Shown here piece by piece: positions 36,348-46,261 of a stretch of DNA of 64,000 nucleotides. Position numbers and translations under genes: made by a program. The notes under the pieces are model-generated. The model worked only from the letters and a program-made list of their open reading frames with translations, was not told the DNA's origin and did not search any database. Source of the stretch: Mycobacterium dioxanotrophicus (lineage in GTDB: Bacteria; Actinomycetota; Actinomycetes; Mycobacteriales; Mycobacteriaceae); contig NZ_CP020809.1 in assembly GCF_002157835.1 (NCBI RefSeq), positions 6,820,001-6,884,000 on the forward strand, written 5' to 3'. Within the stretch, counting starts at the first letter, position 1, and every line of letters begins with the position of its first letter.

Positions 36348-37577
36348 ATGGCCGGTGGTGTGACACTGGATGTGGATGGTCTGCAGGTGTCGGTCAGCAA
36401 CCCGGACAAGGTGATTTTCCCTGACGCCAACGTCACCAAACGGGACCTGATCGACTACTACCTCGCGGTTGCCGACGGTGCGCTGCGCGGGGTTTCCGGG
36501 CGTCCGATGATTCTCAAACGGTTCGTCAAGGGCATCACCGCCGAAGCGATTTTTCAGAAGCGCGCGCCCGAGAAACGCCCGGACTACATCGACGTCGCCG
36601 AGCTCAAATACCGCTCCGGCACATCGGCCAAGGAAGCCGTCATCGACACCGCCGCCGGGCTGGTGTGGGCCGTGAACCTCGGCTGCGTCGATCTCAACCC
36701 GCATCCCGTACTGGCCACCGATCTCGACCATCCCGACGAATTGCGCGTCGACCTGGACCCGATGCCCGGCGTCGACTGGCGCCAGATCGTCGAGGTGGCA
36801 CTCATCGCGCGCGACGTGCTGGAGGATCACGGCCTGACGGCGTGGCCGAAGACGTCCGGCTCGCGAGGCTTTCACATCTACGCCCGCATCCACCCCCGCT
36901 GGCCGTTCAAGCAGGTCCGGCTCGCCGCCGAGACGGTCGCGCGGGAGGTGGAGCGACGCGCTCCGGAGCTTGCGACGGCGCACTGGTGGAAAGAGGAGCG
37001 CGAAGGAGTCTTCGTCGACTTCAACCAGAACGCCAAGGACCGCACAGTCGCCTCGGCCTACTCGGTGCGGGCGACGGCCGACGCGCGGGTGTCCACGCCG
37101 TTGCGCTGGGACGAGGTTCCGGGCTGCCGGCCCGAGGTATTCACCATTTCCACAGTGCCCGCGCGGTTCGCCGAGATCGGCGATCCCTGGGAAGGCATGG
37201 ACGACGCACCCGGCGGCCTGGACGCACTGCTGGAGTTGGCCGACGAACTCGGCCCCGCCGAGAAGGCCCCCAAGGGTGCGTCCCGCGACGGCCGGCGGGT
37301 TTCTACGATGCCGCTCATCGAGATCGCCCGCACCAAGACCCGTGATGAGGCCATGGCGGCGCTGGACGTGTGGCGTGAGCGGCATCCGGCTGTCGCTGAA
37401 CGGCTTGAGCCCGTGGACATCCTGGTCGACGGCATGCGCGGGCCGAGCTCCATCTGGTACCGCATCCGGATCAATCTGCAGCACGTACCGGAAACCGAGC
37501 GCCCGCCACAAGAGGATCTGATCGCCGACTACAGCCCGTGGGAGAACTACTCCGGGAAGCAGTGGCGGCAGGGCTGA
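36348..37577 (+). CDS. polD2: LigD polymerase-domain homologue, PolD2-like (Rv0269c family)
   Basis: A 409-residue stand-alone archaeo-eukaryotic primase-type polymerase like the POL domain of ligase D, without ligase or nuclease domains. The metal-binding pair is DLDPMPG (about residues 134-136), and GSRGFHIYARI carries the conserved Ser/His. M. smegmatis PolD2 and Rv0269c are this type and fill short gaps with ribo- or deoxynucleotides in repair. The ATG at 36348 is preceded by a short ATG-AGC-TGA frame. It is divergent from fadD2. Confidence 0.85.
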   Translation: MAGGVTLDVDGLQVSVSNPDKVIFPDANVTKRDLIDYYLAVADGALRGVSGRPMILKRFVKGITAEAIFQKRAPEKRPDYIDVAELKYRSGTSAKEAVIDTAAGLVWAVNLGCVDLNPHPVLATDLDHPDELRVDLDPMPGVDWRQIVEVALIARDVLEDHGLTAWPKTSGSRGFHIYARIHPRWPFKQVRLAAETVAREVERRAPELATAHWWKEEREGVFVDFNQNAKDRTVASAYSVRATADARVSTPLRWDEVPGCRPEVFTISTVPARFAEIGDPWEGMDDAPGGLDALLELADELGPAEKAPKGASRDGRRVSTMPLIEIARTKTRDEAMAALDVWRERHPAVAERLEPVDILVDGMRGPSSIWYRIRINLQHVPETERPPQEDLIADYSPWENYSGKQWRQG

Positions 37578-37660
37578 CTCTGCCGGCGCCTCGGCGTCTT
37601 TCGAACGCGAGTCCGACGTTGACACCTGACTGCCGTCACACTACGTTCGTCCCAGATGAT

Positions 37661-37672
37661 TGAAACGTTTCA
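37661..37672. promoter_or_regulatory. LacI-type operator upstream of lutABC
   Basis: The perfect palindrome TGAAACGTTTCA, with ATTG and CAGT edges, lies 83 bases before the lutA start. The same 12-base core, extended to 18 bases, lies upstream of the rhamnose operon at 47595-47612, and a LacI-family gene ends that operon. A central CG step is typical of LacI-family sites. Confidence 0.78.
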
Positions 37673-37754
37673 GTCGAGGGAGGCCTCTGGCATGACCCTG
37701 TGGACCCACGAGTCCGCAGCCGCGGCCGTGGCGCCGCCGGTAGCGTGAGGCGTC

Positions 37755-38507
37755 ATGCGAATCGCCCTGTTCGCGACCTGCCTGGCTGACGCCCTGTTCC
37801 CGCCTGCCGCCATCGCCACCGTCGAATTGCTGGAGCGGCTCGGCCACGAAGTCGCATTTCCACCCGGCCAAACCTGTTGTGGCCAAATGCATGTCAACAC
37901 CGGATACCTCAGAGAGGCCACCGCTGTGGTGCGCAACCACGTGGAGGTGTTCGAAGCCGCGGACTGCGACGCCGTCGTCGCCCCCTCCGGGTCCTGTGTG
38001 GGTTCGGTACGTCACCAGCACGCCATGGTCGCCCGCCGCGCGGGCGACGAGGAACTGGCCGCCCGCGCCGAGGCGATCGCGGCCCGCACCTACGAACTGT
38101 CGGAGTTCCTCGTCGACGTGCTCGGAGTCGAGGATGTCGGCGCCTACTACCCGCACCGGGTCACCTATCACCCGACGTGCCACTCGCTGCGCATGCTGGG
38201 CGTCGGCGACAAGCCGCTACGGCTGCTGCGCCATGTCCGCGGCCTGACCTTGCTGGAGCTGCCCGAAGCCGAATCCTGCTGCGGTTTCGGCGGAACCTTC
38301 GCCCTGAAGAACTCCGACACCTCCACGGCCATGCTGACCGACAAGATGACCAACATCCTCGACACCGGCGCCGAGGTGTGCAGCGCCGGCGATTCGTCGT
38401 GCCTGATGCACATCGGCGGCGGGCTCAGCCGGTTGCGCAGCGGGGTGCGCACCGTGCATCTGGCGGAGATCCTGGCGGGCCGGGGCGGGAATGGGACGGG
38501 AGCATGA
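37755..38507 (+). CDS. lutA: L-lactate utilisation protein LutA (Fe-S, CCG domains)
   Basis: A 250-residue protein with two CCG-type cysteine-rich domains (TCCGQMHVNTGY with Cys41-Cys42, and ESCCGFGGTFALKN near residue 176), as in the LutA/GlpC-like electron-transfer subunit. LutABC together oxidise L-lactate to pyruvate in the cytosol or at the membrane. The ATG starts a three-gene operon with ATGA coupling to lutB. The LacI-type operator upstream suggests induction by rhamnose. Confidence 0.9.
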   Translation: MRIALFATCLADALFPPAAIATVELLERLGHEVAFPPGQTCCGQMHVNTGYLREATAVVRNHVEVFEAADCDAVVAPSGSCVGSVRHQHAMVARRAGDEELAARAEAIAARTYELSEFLVDVLGVEDVGAYYPHRVTYHPTCHSLRMLGVGDKPLRLLRHVRGLTLLELPEAESCCGFGGTFALKNSDTSTAMLTDKMTNILDTGAEVCSAGDSSCLMHIGGGLSRLRSGVRTVHLAEILAGRGGNGTGA

Positions 38508-39967
38508 CCACCTTCCTGGGCACCCCGGGCGTGGGCAATCTGCGCGGCGACGAATCCTTTCCGAAGGCAGCGCGCAGCGCGCTCGACAATTCCCAGCTGC
38601 GCCGCAACATCGGTCACGCCACCCACACCATTCGCGCCAAGCGGCTGGGCGCAATCCGCGAATGCGCCGACTGGGAAGAACTGCGGGCCGCGGGCAGCGC
38701 ACTCAAACAAGACGTGCTGGCCCGGCTCCCCGAACTGCTCGACGAACTCGAACGCAACGTCACTGCGCGCGGGGGTGTGGTGCACTGGGCCCGCGCCGCC
38801 GACGAGGCCAACCGCATCGTCGCCGAATTGGTGCGCGCCACCGGCGCCGACGAAGTCGTCAAGGTCAAGTCGATGGCCACCCAGGAAATCGGGCTCAACG
38901 AATACCTGGAAGCCGAAGGCATCACGGCGTTCGAAACCGACCTCGCCGAACTGATCGTCCAACTCGGCCACGACAAACCCAGCCACATCCTGGTCCCCGC
39001 GATCCACCGCAACCGGGCGGAGATCCGCGAGATCTTCACCCGCGAGATGCCCGACGCCGGTGAGCTCACCGACGATCCGCGGGTGCTGGCGATGGCCGCG
39101 CGGGCGCATCTGCGGCGCAAGTTCCTCACCGCCAAGGTCGCGATCAGCGGGGCGAATTTCGGTGTCGCCGAAACAGGAACGCTGGCCGTGGTGGAATCCG
39201 AAGGCAACGGCCGGATGTGCCTGACGCTGCCGCAGACCCTCATCACCGTGATGGGCATCGAGAAGATCGTGCCGAGGTTCACCGACCTCGAGGTGTTCAT
39301 GCAGCTGCTGCCCCGCTCGTCGACCGCCGAGCGCATGAACCCCTACACCTCTATGTGGACCGGGGTGCATCCCGGCGACGGGCCGCAGCAGTTCCACCTG
39401 GTCCTGTTGGACAACGGCCGCACCCGCGTCCTCGCCGACGACGTGGGACGTGCTGCGCTGCACTGCATCCGGTGCAGCGCGTGCCTCAACGTGTGTCCCG
39501 TCTACGAGCGCACCGGCGGCCATGCCTACGGGTCGGTGTACCCCGGGCCGATCGGGGCGATCCTCAGCCCACAGCTCACCGGGACCACCGGTCACGACGA
39601 TCCCAACGCCAGCCTGCCCTACGCGTCATCGCTGTGCGGAGCCTGCTTCGAGGCGTGTCCGGTGCGCATCGACATCCCCTCGATCCTGGTGCATCTGCGC
39701 GCCGAGCAGGTGGATGCCGAACGCGGCGGCCTCCCCTCCGGTCAGGATCTGGCCATGCGCGCCGCCGGCTGGGCGATGGCCTCCGCAGGCCGCTTCTCGC
39801 TGGCCGAAAAGGCCATGGCCGCTGGACGATTGGCCGCAGGCCGTGATCACCGCATCTCCGCACTGCCGTGGCCTGCCTCGAAATGGACCGCCAGCCGCGA
39901 CATTCCCGAGCCACCGAAGGAGACCTTCCGGCAGTGGTGGATCCGCACGCACGGGAGCACGCCATGA
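38504..39967 (+). CDS. lutB: L-lactate utilisation iron-sulfur protein LutB
   Basis: A 487-residue protein with a large N-terminal LUD domain (VKVKSMATQEIGLNEYLE, ISGANFGVAETGTLAVVESEGN) and a C-terminal ferredoxin region with two 4Fe-4S motifs: CIRCSACLNVCP (about residues 321-332) and CGACFEACPV (about 377). It passes electrons from lactate within the LutABC complex. Overlaps of ATGA on both sides tie it to lutA and lutC. The length fits the family. Confidence 0.92.
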   Translation: MTTFLGTPGVGNLRGDESFPKAARSALDNSQLRRNIGHATHTIRAKRLGAIRECADWEELRAAGSALKQDVLARLPELLDELERNVTARGGVVHWARAADEANRIVAELVRATGADEVVKVKSMATQEIGLNEYLEAEGITAFETDLAELIVQLGHDKPSHILVPAIHRNRAEIREIFTREMPDAGELTDDPRVLAMAARAHLRRKFLTAKVAISGANFGVAETGTLAVVESEGNGRMCLTLPQTLITVMGIEKIVPRFTDLEVFMQLLPRSSTAERMNPYTSMWTGVHPGDGPQQFHLVLLDNGRTRVLADDVGRAALHCIRCSACLNVCPVYERTGGHAYGSVYPGPIGAILSPQLTGTTGHDDPNASLPYASSLCGACFEACPVRIDIPSILVHLRAEQVDAERGGLPSGQDLAMRAAGWAMASAGRFSLAEKAMAAGRLAAGRDHRISALPWPASKWTASRDIPEPPKETFRQWWIRTHGSTP

Positions 39968-40572
39968 CCGACCCACGTTCAGAAATTCTCGGCCGGATCC
40001 GCACGGCCCTGGCCGGCGCCCCACCGCAATCTGTTGCGGTACCCCGGGATTACGACCACCAACCGCTCACCGGGCCCTGCAACGTGGACCGGTTCGCCGA
40101 AACGGTGGCCGAATACCGAGCTCGGGTACACCGCGTCGCCGCTGCCGACATTGCCGCCACCGTGCGCGAACTGACCGGCGCCGACGCCACCGTGGTGATC
40201 CCCGCCGACGTGCCCGCCGACTGGGTCACCGGGGTGCGTACCGTCACCGACGATCCGCCGCTGGGAATCGACGCCCTCGACGCGGCCGACGCGGTCCTGA
40301 CGGGGTGCGCCGTCGGGATCGCCGCGACCGGCACCATCGTGCTCGACGCGGGCGCCACCCAGGGCCGACGTGTCCTCACCCTGGTACCCGATCACCACAT
40401 CTGCGTCGTGCGCGTCGATCAGATCGTCGACACCGTGCCACAGGGATTCGCCGCACTCACCGCGACCCGCCCGCTGACCTTCATCTCAGGACCCAGCGCG
40501 ACCAGTGACATCGAACTGGAACGCGTGGAAGGGGTGCACGGCCCCCGCACCCTGGACGTGCTGATCGTCTAG
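39964..40572 (+). CDS. lutC: L-lactate utilisation protein LutC
   Basis: A 202-residue LUD-domain protein (VLTGCAVGIAATGTIVLDAGATQGRR, LVPDHHICVVRVDQIV, LTFISGPSATSDIELERVEGVHGPR). The last stretch is the conserved end of LutC/YkgG proteins. It ends with a four-base convergent overlap with the LacI gene, so the lut and rhamnose operons meet tail to tail without a spacer for a terminator. Confidence 0.9.
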   Translation: MTDPRSEILGRIRTALAGAPPQSVAVPRDYDHQPLTGPCNVDRFAETVAEYRARVHRVAAADIAATVRELTGADATVVIPADVPADWVTGVRTVTDDPPLGIDALDAADAVLTGCAVGIAATGTIVLDAGATQGRRVLTLVPDHHICVVRVDQIVDTVPQGFAALTATRPLTFISGPSATSDIELERVEGVHGPRTLDVLIV

Positions 40573-41570
40573 CCCGCCGTGGAGTCCCGCACGATCAATT
40601 CCGGTTGGAACACCACATGTTTGGGCTCGCCGGGGCGGCCTTCGGCGGCTTCGACGAGCAGGTCCACCGCCGTCGCGCCGATCTCGGCGGTGGGCTGGCG
40701 CACGGAGGTCAATGGCACGACAGCCGAACGGGCGAAGTCGATGTCGTCGTAGCCGACCAACGCGATGTCGCGAGGCACCTGCACCTCACCCATCAGGGTC
40801 AGCGCCTGCAATACCCCCATGGCCAGCAGGTCGTTGGCACAGAACACCGCATCGGGGCGATCCTCGGGACGGCGGTCTCGCAGCCGCTCGCCTGCCGCCC
40901 GCCCGTCGAGCACGCTGGGGGCGCTGGTGTCGATGATTTCCAGTTGTGCGCCAGGGGTTTCCGCGACAGCGGCGGCAGCGCCCTGGCGGCGGTCCCGGAT
41001 CTGCCGGAGCGTCGCAGGGCCGCCGACGAACGCGATGCGGCGTCGTCCGATCGCACAGAGGTGCTGCACGGCCAACCGCGCACCGGCAACGTCGTCGACC
41101 GCCACCGAATCGAATGCCGTTCCGCTGCCATCGCGGTCCACGAGCACCACGGGAGTGTCGCGGTCCCGCAACGCATTCAGTCGAGCGAGGTCCTCACCGA
41201 CAGGCGATACCAACAAGCCGAACACCCGCTGCTCGTCGAAAGCGTCGATGTAGGCACGTTCCCGGTCGCCGTCGTCGTCGGAGGTGCCCAGCAGGACCGT
41301 GAGATTGTGTTCGCCCGCGCGCCGTTCGGCAGCCCGGGCGATATCGGTGAAGAACGGGTTGCCGATGTCGAGCACCACCAGACCCACGCTGCGGGACCGG
41401 CCCGCTTTGAGCTGGCGGGCGGCGTCGTTGCGGACGAAGCCCAGTTGGTCGATGGCGGCCTGCACCCGGGCTACTGTTGCCGGCGCGACCTTGTCCGGAG
41501 CGTTGAGCACGTTGGAGACCGTGCCCACCGATACCGACGCCGCGGCGGCGACCTCACGCATGCTCACCAC
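40569..41570 (-). CDS. LacI family transcriptional regulator, probable rhamnose/lactate operon repressor
   Basis: A 333-residue regulator with an N-terminal LacI helix-turn-helix (MREVAAAASVSVGTVSNVLN) and hinge (VGLVVLDIGNPFFTDIARAAE), then a periplasmic-binding-protein-like sensor domain (NDLLAMGVLQALTLMGEV, DIALVGYDDIDFA). Starts at GTG 41570, GTG 41567 or ATG 41561 are all possible. It is the last gene of the rhamnose operon, seven bases after rhaB. The TGAAACGTTTCA palindromes before both the transporter gene and lutA are its likely sites. The inducer is probably rhamnose or an early intermediate. Confidence 0.85.
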   Translation of the reverse strand: MVSMREVAAAASVSVGTVSNVLNAPDKVAPATVARVQAAIDQLGFVRNDAARQLKAGRSRSVGLVVLDIGNPFFTDIARAAERRAGEHNLTVLLGTSDDDGDRERAYIDAFDEQRVFGLLVSPVGEDLARLNALRDRDTPVVLVDRDGSGTAFDSVAVDDVAGARLAVQHLCAIGRRRIAFVGGPATLRQIRDRRQGAAAAVAETPGAQLEIIDTSAPSVLDGRAAGERLRDRRPEDRPDAVFCANDLLAMGVLQALTLMGEVQVPRDIALVGYDDIDFARSAVVPLTSVRQPTAEIGATAVDLLVEAAEGRPGEPKHVVFQPELIVRDSTAG

Positions 41571-41577
41571 GGCACCA

Positions 41578-43017
41578 TCACACCATTGCGGCGGCCCGCT
41601 TCGTGCGCGGGACGTACCGGCGCGGCGGAAACCACCGGGCCACCCGCTCACGCAACTGGACCGGGCCCCCGTCGATGAGCCCTTGGGCACGCGCGGTGAG
41701 CAGCAGGTTACCGAGGGCGGTGGCCTCGACCGGCCCGGCGAGCAGCGGCACACCGAGCCGGTCGGCGGTGAGCTGGCACAGCAGTTCGTTCTGCGAACCG
41801 CCGCCGACGATGTGTACCGTCTGCACGTCGACGCCGGACAGCTCGGCGGCCGTGCGCACCGCTGCGGCGAAGGCCGCGGCCAGGCTTTCCAGAATCACCC
41901 GGATCGTCTGCACGTGGCCGGCCGGGGCGGGTCGGTCGTGTTCGGTGTACCACTGGCAGATCCGAGTGGGAATGTCGCCGGGTGTCAGGAAGCGGGGGTC
42001 ATTGGTGTCGAACACGTCGTCCGACGCCGGCGCCTGCGCGGCTTGTGCCAGCAGGTCTGTGAGCTCGACGCGGTGTCCCTCCCGCTGGTACTGCCGCAGC
42101 GTCTCACTGAGCAACCACATCCCCATCACGTTGTGCAGGAAGCGGATCCGGCCGCCGACGCCCACCTCATTGGTGAAGTTGGCCCGCCGCGCATCTTCTG
42201 TCGCGACTGGTCCGGTCAGCTCGACACCCACCAAACCCCATGTCCCGCAGGAGATGTACGCGGCGTGATCAGGATCCATCGGGATCGCGGCGACCGCCGA
42301 AGCGGTATCGTGCGAGGCCACCGAAACCACCTCGGCGGCACATCCGAGTTGCTCGGCCACGCCGGGCAGCACCCGCCCGCGACCACTGCCGGCCTCCACG
42401 AGGTCGGGGAACAGTTGACGCGACAGCCCCAACCGCGCCATCAGCTCACCGTCCCAGGTGCCGTCCAGCCCCAGCAGGCCGGTGGTCGACGCGTTGGTCC
42501 GTTCGGCTCCGAGAACACCGGTCAGCCAGTACGTCACCAAATCCGGTATGAGCAACACGGTATCGGCCAACTCGAGCATTCCGTGCGCCCGTTCCTCGGC
42601 GAGTTGGTACACGGTGTTGAACGGCAAGAACTGTAACCCGTTGCGGCGGTACAGCTGCTCTGGACCGATCACCGCGTGGACGAGATCGACGCCACGCTCG
42701 GTTCGGATATCACGATAGTGGTGCGGTAAGGACAGCAGCCGACCATCGCGGAGCAGACCGTAATCGACGGCCCACGAATCGACCCCGATCCCGACCAGGT
42801 TGTCGCAGTCCCGGCCTGCCGCGACCAAGCCGTCCATGACGTGCGCGTACAACCCTGGCACATCCCAGTGCAACGCGTCGCGTGTGCCGTCCCACAGCCG
42901 CACCGGGTCATTGGCGAACCGTGCGACGGTCCGCATGTCGAACCGGTCGCCGCCGATGTCGGCGACCATGACCCGGCCGCTGGTCGCGCCCAGGTCGACG
43001 GCGGCAACCTGACTCAT
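41578..43017 (-). CDS. rhaB: L-rhamnulokinase RhaB
   Basis: A 479-residue FGGY-family sugar kinase. The phosphate-1 motif is VDLGATSGRVMVADI at the N terminus, VGIGVDSWAVDYGLL follows near 85, and the adenosine motif VHIVGGGSQNELLCQL is near 400. The pattern is that of rhamnulokinases, which phosphorylate L-rhamnulose at C1 for the aldolase next door. The ATG at 43017 is 28 bases after the aldolase stop. The longer open frame reaching 43284 mirrors the upstream gene. Confidence 0.9.
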   Translation of the reverse strand: MSQVAAVDLGATSGRVMVADIGGDRFDMRTVARFANDPVRLWDGTRDALHWDVPGLYAHVMDGLVAAGRDCDNLVGIGVDSWAVDYGLLRDGRLLSLPHHYRDIRTERGVDLVHAVIGPEQLYRRNGLQFLPFNTVYQLAEERAHGMLELADTVLLIPDLVTYWLTGVLGAERTNASTTGLLGLDGTWDGELMARLGLSRQLFPDLVEAGSGRGRVLPGVAEQLGCAAEVVSVASHDTASAVAAIPMDPDHAAYISCGTWGLVGVELTGPVATEDARRANFTNEVGVGGRIRFLHNVMGMWLLSETLRQYQREGHRVELTDLLAQAAQAPASDDVFDTNDPRFLTPGDIPTRICQWYTEHDRPAPAGHVQTIRVILESLAAAFAAAVRTAAELSGVDVQTVHIVGGGSQNELLCQLTADRLGVPLLAGPVEATALGNLLLTARAQGLIDGGPVQLRERVARWFPPRRYVPRTKRAAAMV

Positions 43018-43045
43018 CGCAGCCCTCGGCTCTTCGCCCAAGCGC

Positions 43046-45094
43046 TCATCGCAGAAAGGCCGCGGCCACCCCCGCATCCACCGGCACATGCAGCCCGGTG
43101 GTGTGGGAGAAGTCCGAGGTGCACAGGGCGAATGCGGCGTTGGCGATGTTCTCCGGCAGCACTTCGCGTTTGAGCAGCGTGCGCTGCGCGTAGTACTTGC
43201 CCAGATCCTCCTCGGCGACGCCGTAGACCGCGGCCCGCTTGGCGCCCCAACCGCCGGCGAAGATGCCCGAGCCGCGGACCACACCGTCGGGGTTGATGCC
43301 GTTCACCTTGACACCGTGCTCGCCCAGTTCTGCGGCGAGCAACCGAACCTGGTGGGCCTGATCGGCTTTGGTGGCGGAGTACGCGATGTTGTTGGGCCCG
43401 GCGAACACCGAGTTCTTCGACGAGATGTAGATGATGTCGCCACCGAGTTTCTGGTCGATCAGCGCTCGCGCGGCCGCCTTCGACACCAGGAACGAGCCGC
43501 GCGCCATGACGTTGTGCTGCAGGTCCCAGTCCTCGACCGTGGTGTCCAGCAACGACTTCGACAGCGACAGGCCCGCATTGTTGATCACGATGTCGATCCC
43601 GCCGAAGGCCAGGACGGTGGCGTCGATGGCGGCCTGCACCGCGCATTCGTCGGTGACGTCGGCGGCGATGCCGATTGCGATATCAGCGGAGCCGATCGTT
43701 GTGTTGATTTCTGACGCAGCCGCTTCCGCCTTTTCCGCGTCGAGGTCAGCGATCACCACGCACGCACCCTCGGCAGCCAACCGCGTGGCGATGGCCTTGC
43801 CGATGCCCGACGCCGCCCCGGTGACCAGCGCTATGCGGGTCGCCAACGGTTTGGGCTTGGGCATCCTGGCCAGCTTGGCCTCCTCCAGCGCCCAGTACTC
43901 GATGCGGAACTTCTCTGATTCGTCGATGGGGGCGTATACCGAGACCGCCTCGGCGCCCCGCATGACATTGATCGCGTTGAGGTAGAACTCGCCTGCCACC
44001 CGGGCGGTCTGCTTGTCCTTGCCGTAGCTGAACATGCCGACGCCCGGGATGAGCACGATCGCCGGATCGGCGCCGCGAATCGCCGGGCTGTCCGCAGTCG
44101 CGTGCCGGTCGTAGTAGGCCTGGTAGTCGGCACGATAGGCGCCGTGCAGTTCGGCCAGCCGGGCCTTGGCGTCCTCGATGGACGCATCGGCCCGCAGGTC
44201 GAGCACCATCGGCTTGACCTTGGTGCGCAGGAAGTGGTCGGGGCAGCTGGTGCCGAGCTCCGCCAGTCGGGGATGTTCACTGCGGGAAAGGAATTCGAGT
44301 ACGCGAGGGTCGTCGGTGAAATGGCCGACCTGCGGCTTGTCGGTGGAGGCGAGGCCGCGGATGAACGGGGCGAGTTCGGCGGCCTTGGTCCGGCGCTGTT
44401 CGTCGGGCAGCGGTTCGAACCCGGGCAGTGGCGTGCCGAAGGGCTCAGGCTTGCCGTGTTCGGCGATGTAACGCTCGGCGGTTTCGATGATCTCCAGCGA
44501 GTTCGCCTCGGCGTCAGCTGATGTCGCGCCCCACGCGGTGATGCCGTGACCCCCGAGGACGGTCCCGATCGCCTGCGGGTTGCGCTCCTTGATGGCCGCG
44601 ATGTCGAGGCCGAGCTGGAACCCGGGGCGCCGCCAGGGCACCCACACCACCCGGTCACCGAAGATCTTGGCGGTCAACGCCTCACCGTCGACGGCTGTCG
44701 CCAGGGCGATGCCCGAGTCGGGATGCAGATGATCGACATGGTCGGCATCGACCAGCCCGTGCATGGCCGTGTCGATCGACGGGGCAGCGCCGCCGCGTCC
44801 GTGCAGACAGTAATCGAAGGCGGCGACCATCTCGTCCTCGCGGTCGACACCGGGATACACATCGACCAGCGCCCGCATGCGGTCCAGCCGCAGCACCGCA
44901 AGGCCGTTCTCGGTCAGGGTGCCGAGGTCACCGCCGGACCCCTTGACCCACAACAACTCCACGGGTGCCCCGGTGACGGGGTCGGTGTCGGTGCCTTTGG
45001 CCGAGGTGTTCCCGCCGGCGTAGTTGGTGTTCTTCGGATCGGCCCCGAGCCGGTTGGACCGGGCGATCAATTCGGCGACACTAGGATTCGTCAT
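43046..45094 (-). CDS. Bifunctional rhamnulose-1-phosphate aldolase / L-lactaldehyde dehydrogenase
   Basis: A 682-residue fusion. The N-terminal ~400 residues are a class II aldolase (YAGGNTSAKGTDTD, HLHPDSGIALATA with metal His, LGGHGITAWGATS). The C-terminal ~250 are an SDR (ALVTGAASGIGKAIATRL, NNAGLSLSKS, YSATKADQAHQVRLLA). This is the RhaEW/YuxG arrangement: the aldolase splits L-rhamnulose-1-phosphate into dihydroxyacetone phosphate and L-lactaldehyde, and the SDR oxidises lactaldehyde to L-lactate. Its product feeds lutABC. It starts three bases after rhaI. Confidence 0.9.
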   Translation of the reverse strand: MTNPSVAELIARSNRLGADPKNTNYAGGNTSAKGTDTDPVTGAPVELLWVKGSGGDLGTLTENGLAVLRLDRMRALVDVYPGVDREDEMVAAFDYCLHGRGGAAPSIDTAMHGLVDADHVDHLHPDSGIALATAVDGEALTAKIFGDRVVWVPWRRPGFQLGLDIAAIKERNPQAIGTVLGGHGITAWGATSADAEANSLEIIETAERYIAEHGKPEPFGTPLPGFEPLPDEQRRTKAAELAPFIRGLASTDKPQVGHFTDDPRVLEFLSRSEHPRLAELGTSCPDHFLRTKVKPMVLDLRADASIEDAKARLAELHGAYRADYQAYYDRHATADSPAIRGADPAIVLIPGVGMFSYGKDKQTARVAGEFYLNAINVMRGAEAVSVYAPIDESEKFRIEYWALEEAKLARMPKPKPLATRIALVTGAASGIGKAIATRLAAEGACVVIADLDAEKAEAAASEINTTIGSADIAIGIAADVTDECAVQAAIDATVLAFGGIDIVINNAGLSLSKSLLDTTVEDWDLQHNVMARGSFLVSKAAARALIDQKLGGDIIYISSKNSVFAGPNNIAYSATKADQAHQVRLLAAELGEHGVKVNGINPDGVVRGSGIFAGGWGAKRAAVYGVAEEDLGKYYAQRTLLKREVLPENIANAAFALCTSDFSHTTGLHVPVDAGVAAAFLR

Positions 45095-45097
45095 ACG

Positions 45098-46261
45098 TCA
45101 TGCTCCCCATGATGATTGCGTTCCGCCGATGCGCTCGGCGTTGATGGTGTCCTGGTATCCCGAGGCTGCGAAAGCAGCCATCGGATCGGTCGGAAGTCCC
45201 CGCTCGGCGCGCCACTGTGCCAGCGCGGGTCGGACGTCGGTGTAGAACGCGTCCATGAAAATCCCGTTGGCGCCCAACACGTCTCCGCTGCTCTGCGCGA
45301 CCGCCAGTGCGTCTGTGTCGATCAGCAGCACGCGGGCCGTCATCTCCTGGACGTTGAGCACCGACCGGATCTGACCGGGAATCTTCGCCTCGATGTTGTG
45401 GCACTGGTCGAGCATCAGCGCGACCTCCGAGTGGGCGTCGAGCCCGCCACCACGCACCACCTCATACAAGATGCGGAACAACTGGAACGGGTCGGCGGCC
45501 CCCACGATGAGGTCGTCGTCGGCGTAGAAACGGGAGTTGAAGTCGAACGATCCCAGCTTTCGCAGCCGCAGCAGTTGGGCGACGATGAACTCGATGTTGG
45601 TGCCCGGCGCGTGGTGCCCGGTGTCCAGGCACACCATCGCCCGCTCCCCCAGCGCACTCACCTGGGCGTACGCGCTGCCCCAGTCCGGCACGTCGGTCAT
45701 ATACATGGCCGGTTCGAAGAACTTGTATTCCAGCACCATTCGCTGGTCCGGACCGATGTGCTGGTAGATGGATGCCAGCGACTCGGCGAGCCGGTCCTGC
45801 CTGTTCCGAATGTCGCCCTGGCCGGGATAGTTGGTGCCGTCGGCGAGCCAGATCTTCAGATCGCGCGACCCGGTCTGATTCATGATCTCGATGCAGGCCA
45901 AGTGATGGTCGATGGCCTTCTGCCGCACGGTCTTGTCGGTGTGGGTGAGGCTCCCGAACTTGTAGTCGTCGTCCTGGAACGTGTTGGAGTTGATGGTCCC
46001 CAGCCGCACGCCGTGCTCGGCGGCGTAGCTGCCCAGTGCCGCGTAGTCGTCGACGGTGTCCCACGGGATGTGCAGTGCCACGCTCGGCGCCAGACCGGTC
46101 AGCCGGTGCACCGTGGCCGCATCGGCGATCTTCTCCCGGACAGTGCGCGGGGTACCGGGCGTGCCGAACACCTTGAAGCGGGTGCCGGAGTTGCCGAAGG
46201 CCCACGATGGAAGTTCGATCGCCAGGTTGTCCAGTTCGGCGGGCAGGACGAGGGTGCTCAT
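45098..46261 (-). CDS. rhaI: L-rhamnose isomerase RhaI
   Basis: A 387-residue TIM-barrel isomerase of the Pseudomonas-type L-rhamnose isomerase family (HIPWDTVDDYAALGSYAAEHG, SNTFQDDDYKFGSLTHTD, VCLDTGHHAPGTNIEF, FDFNSRFYADDDL). It interconverts L-rhamnose and L-rhamnulose with a divalent metal held by Glu, Asp and His side chains in these motifs. The ATG at 46261 overlaps the transporter stop as ATGA. Confidence 0.9.
   Translation of the reverse strand: MSTLVLPAELDNLAIELPSWAFGNSGTRFKVFGTPGTPRTVREKIADAATVHRLTGLAPSVALHIPWDTVDDYAALGSYAAEHGVRLGTINSNTFQDDDYKFGSLTHTDKTVRQKAIDHHLACIEIMNQTGSRDLKIWLADGTNYPGQGDIRNRQDRLAESLASIYQHIGPDQRMVLEYKFFEPAMYMTDVPDWGSAYAQVSALGERAMVCLDTGHHAPGTNIEFIVAQLLRLRKLGSFDFNSRFYADDDLIVGAADPFQLFRILYEVVRGGGLDAHSEVALMLDQCHNIEAKIPGQIRSVLNVQEMTARVLLIDTDALAVAQSSGDVLGANGIFMDAFYTDVRPALAQWRAERGLPTDPMAAFAASGYQDTINAERIGGTQSSWGA

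Noticed and set aside
38168..39595. Large minus-strand frame over lutB
   Set aside because: It is the mirror of an unmistakable LutB sequence and has no recognisable motif.
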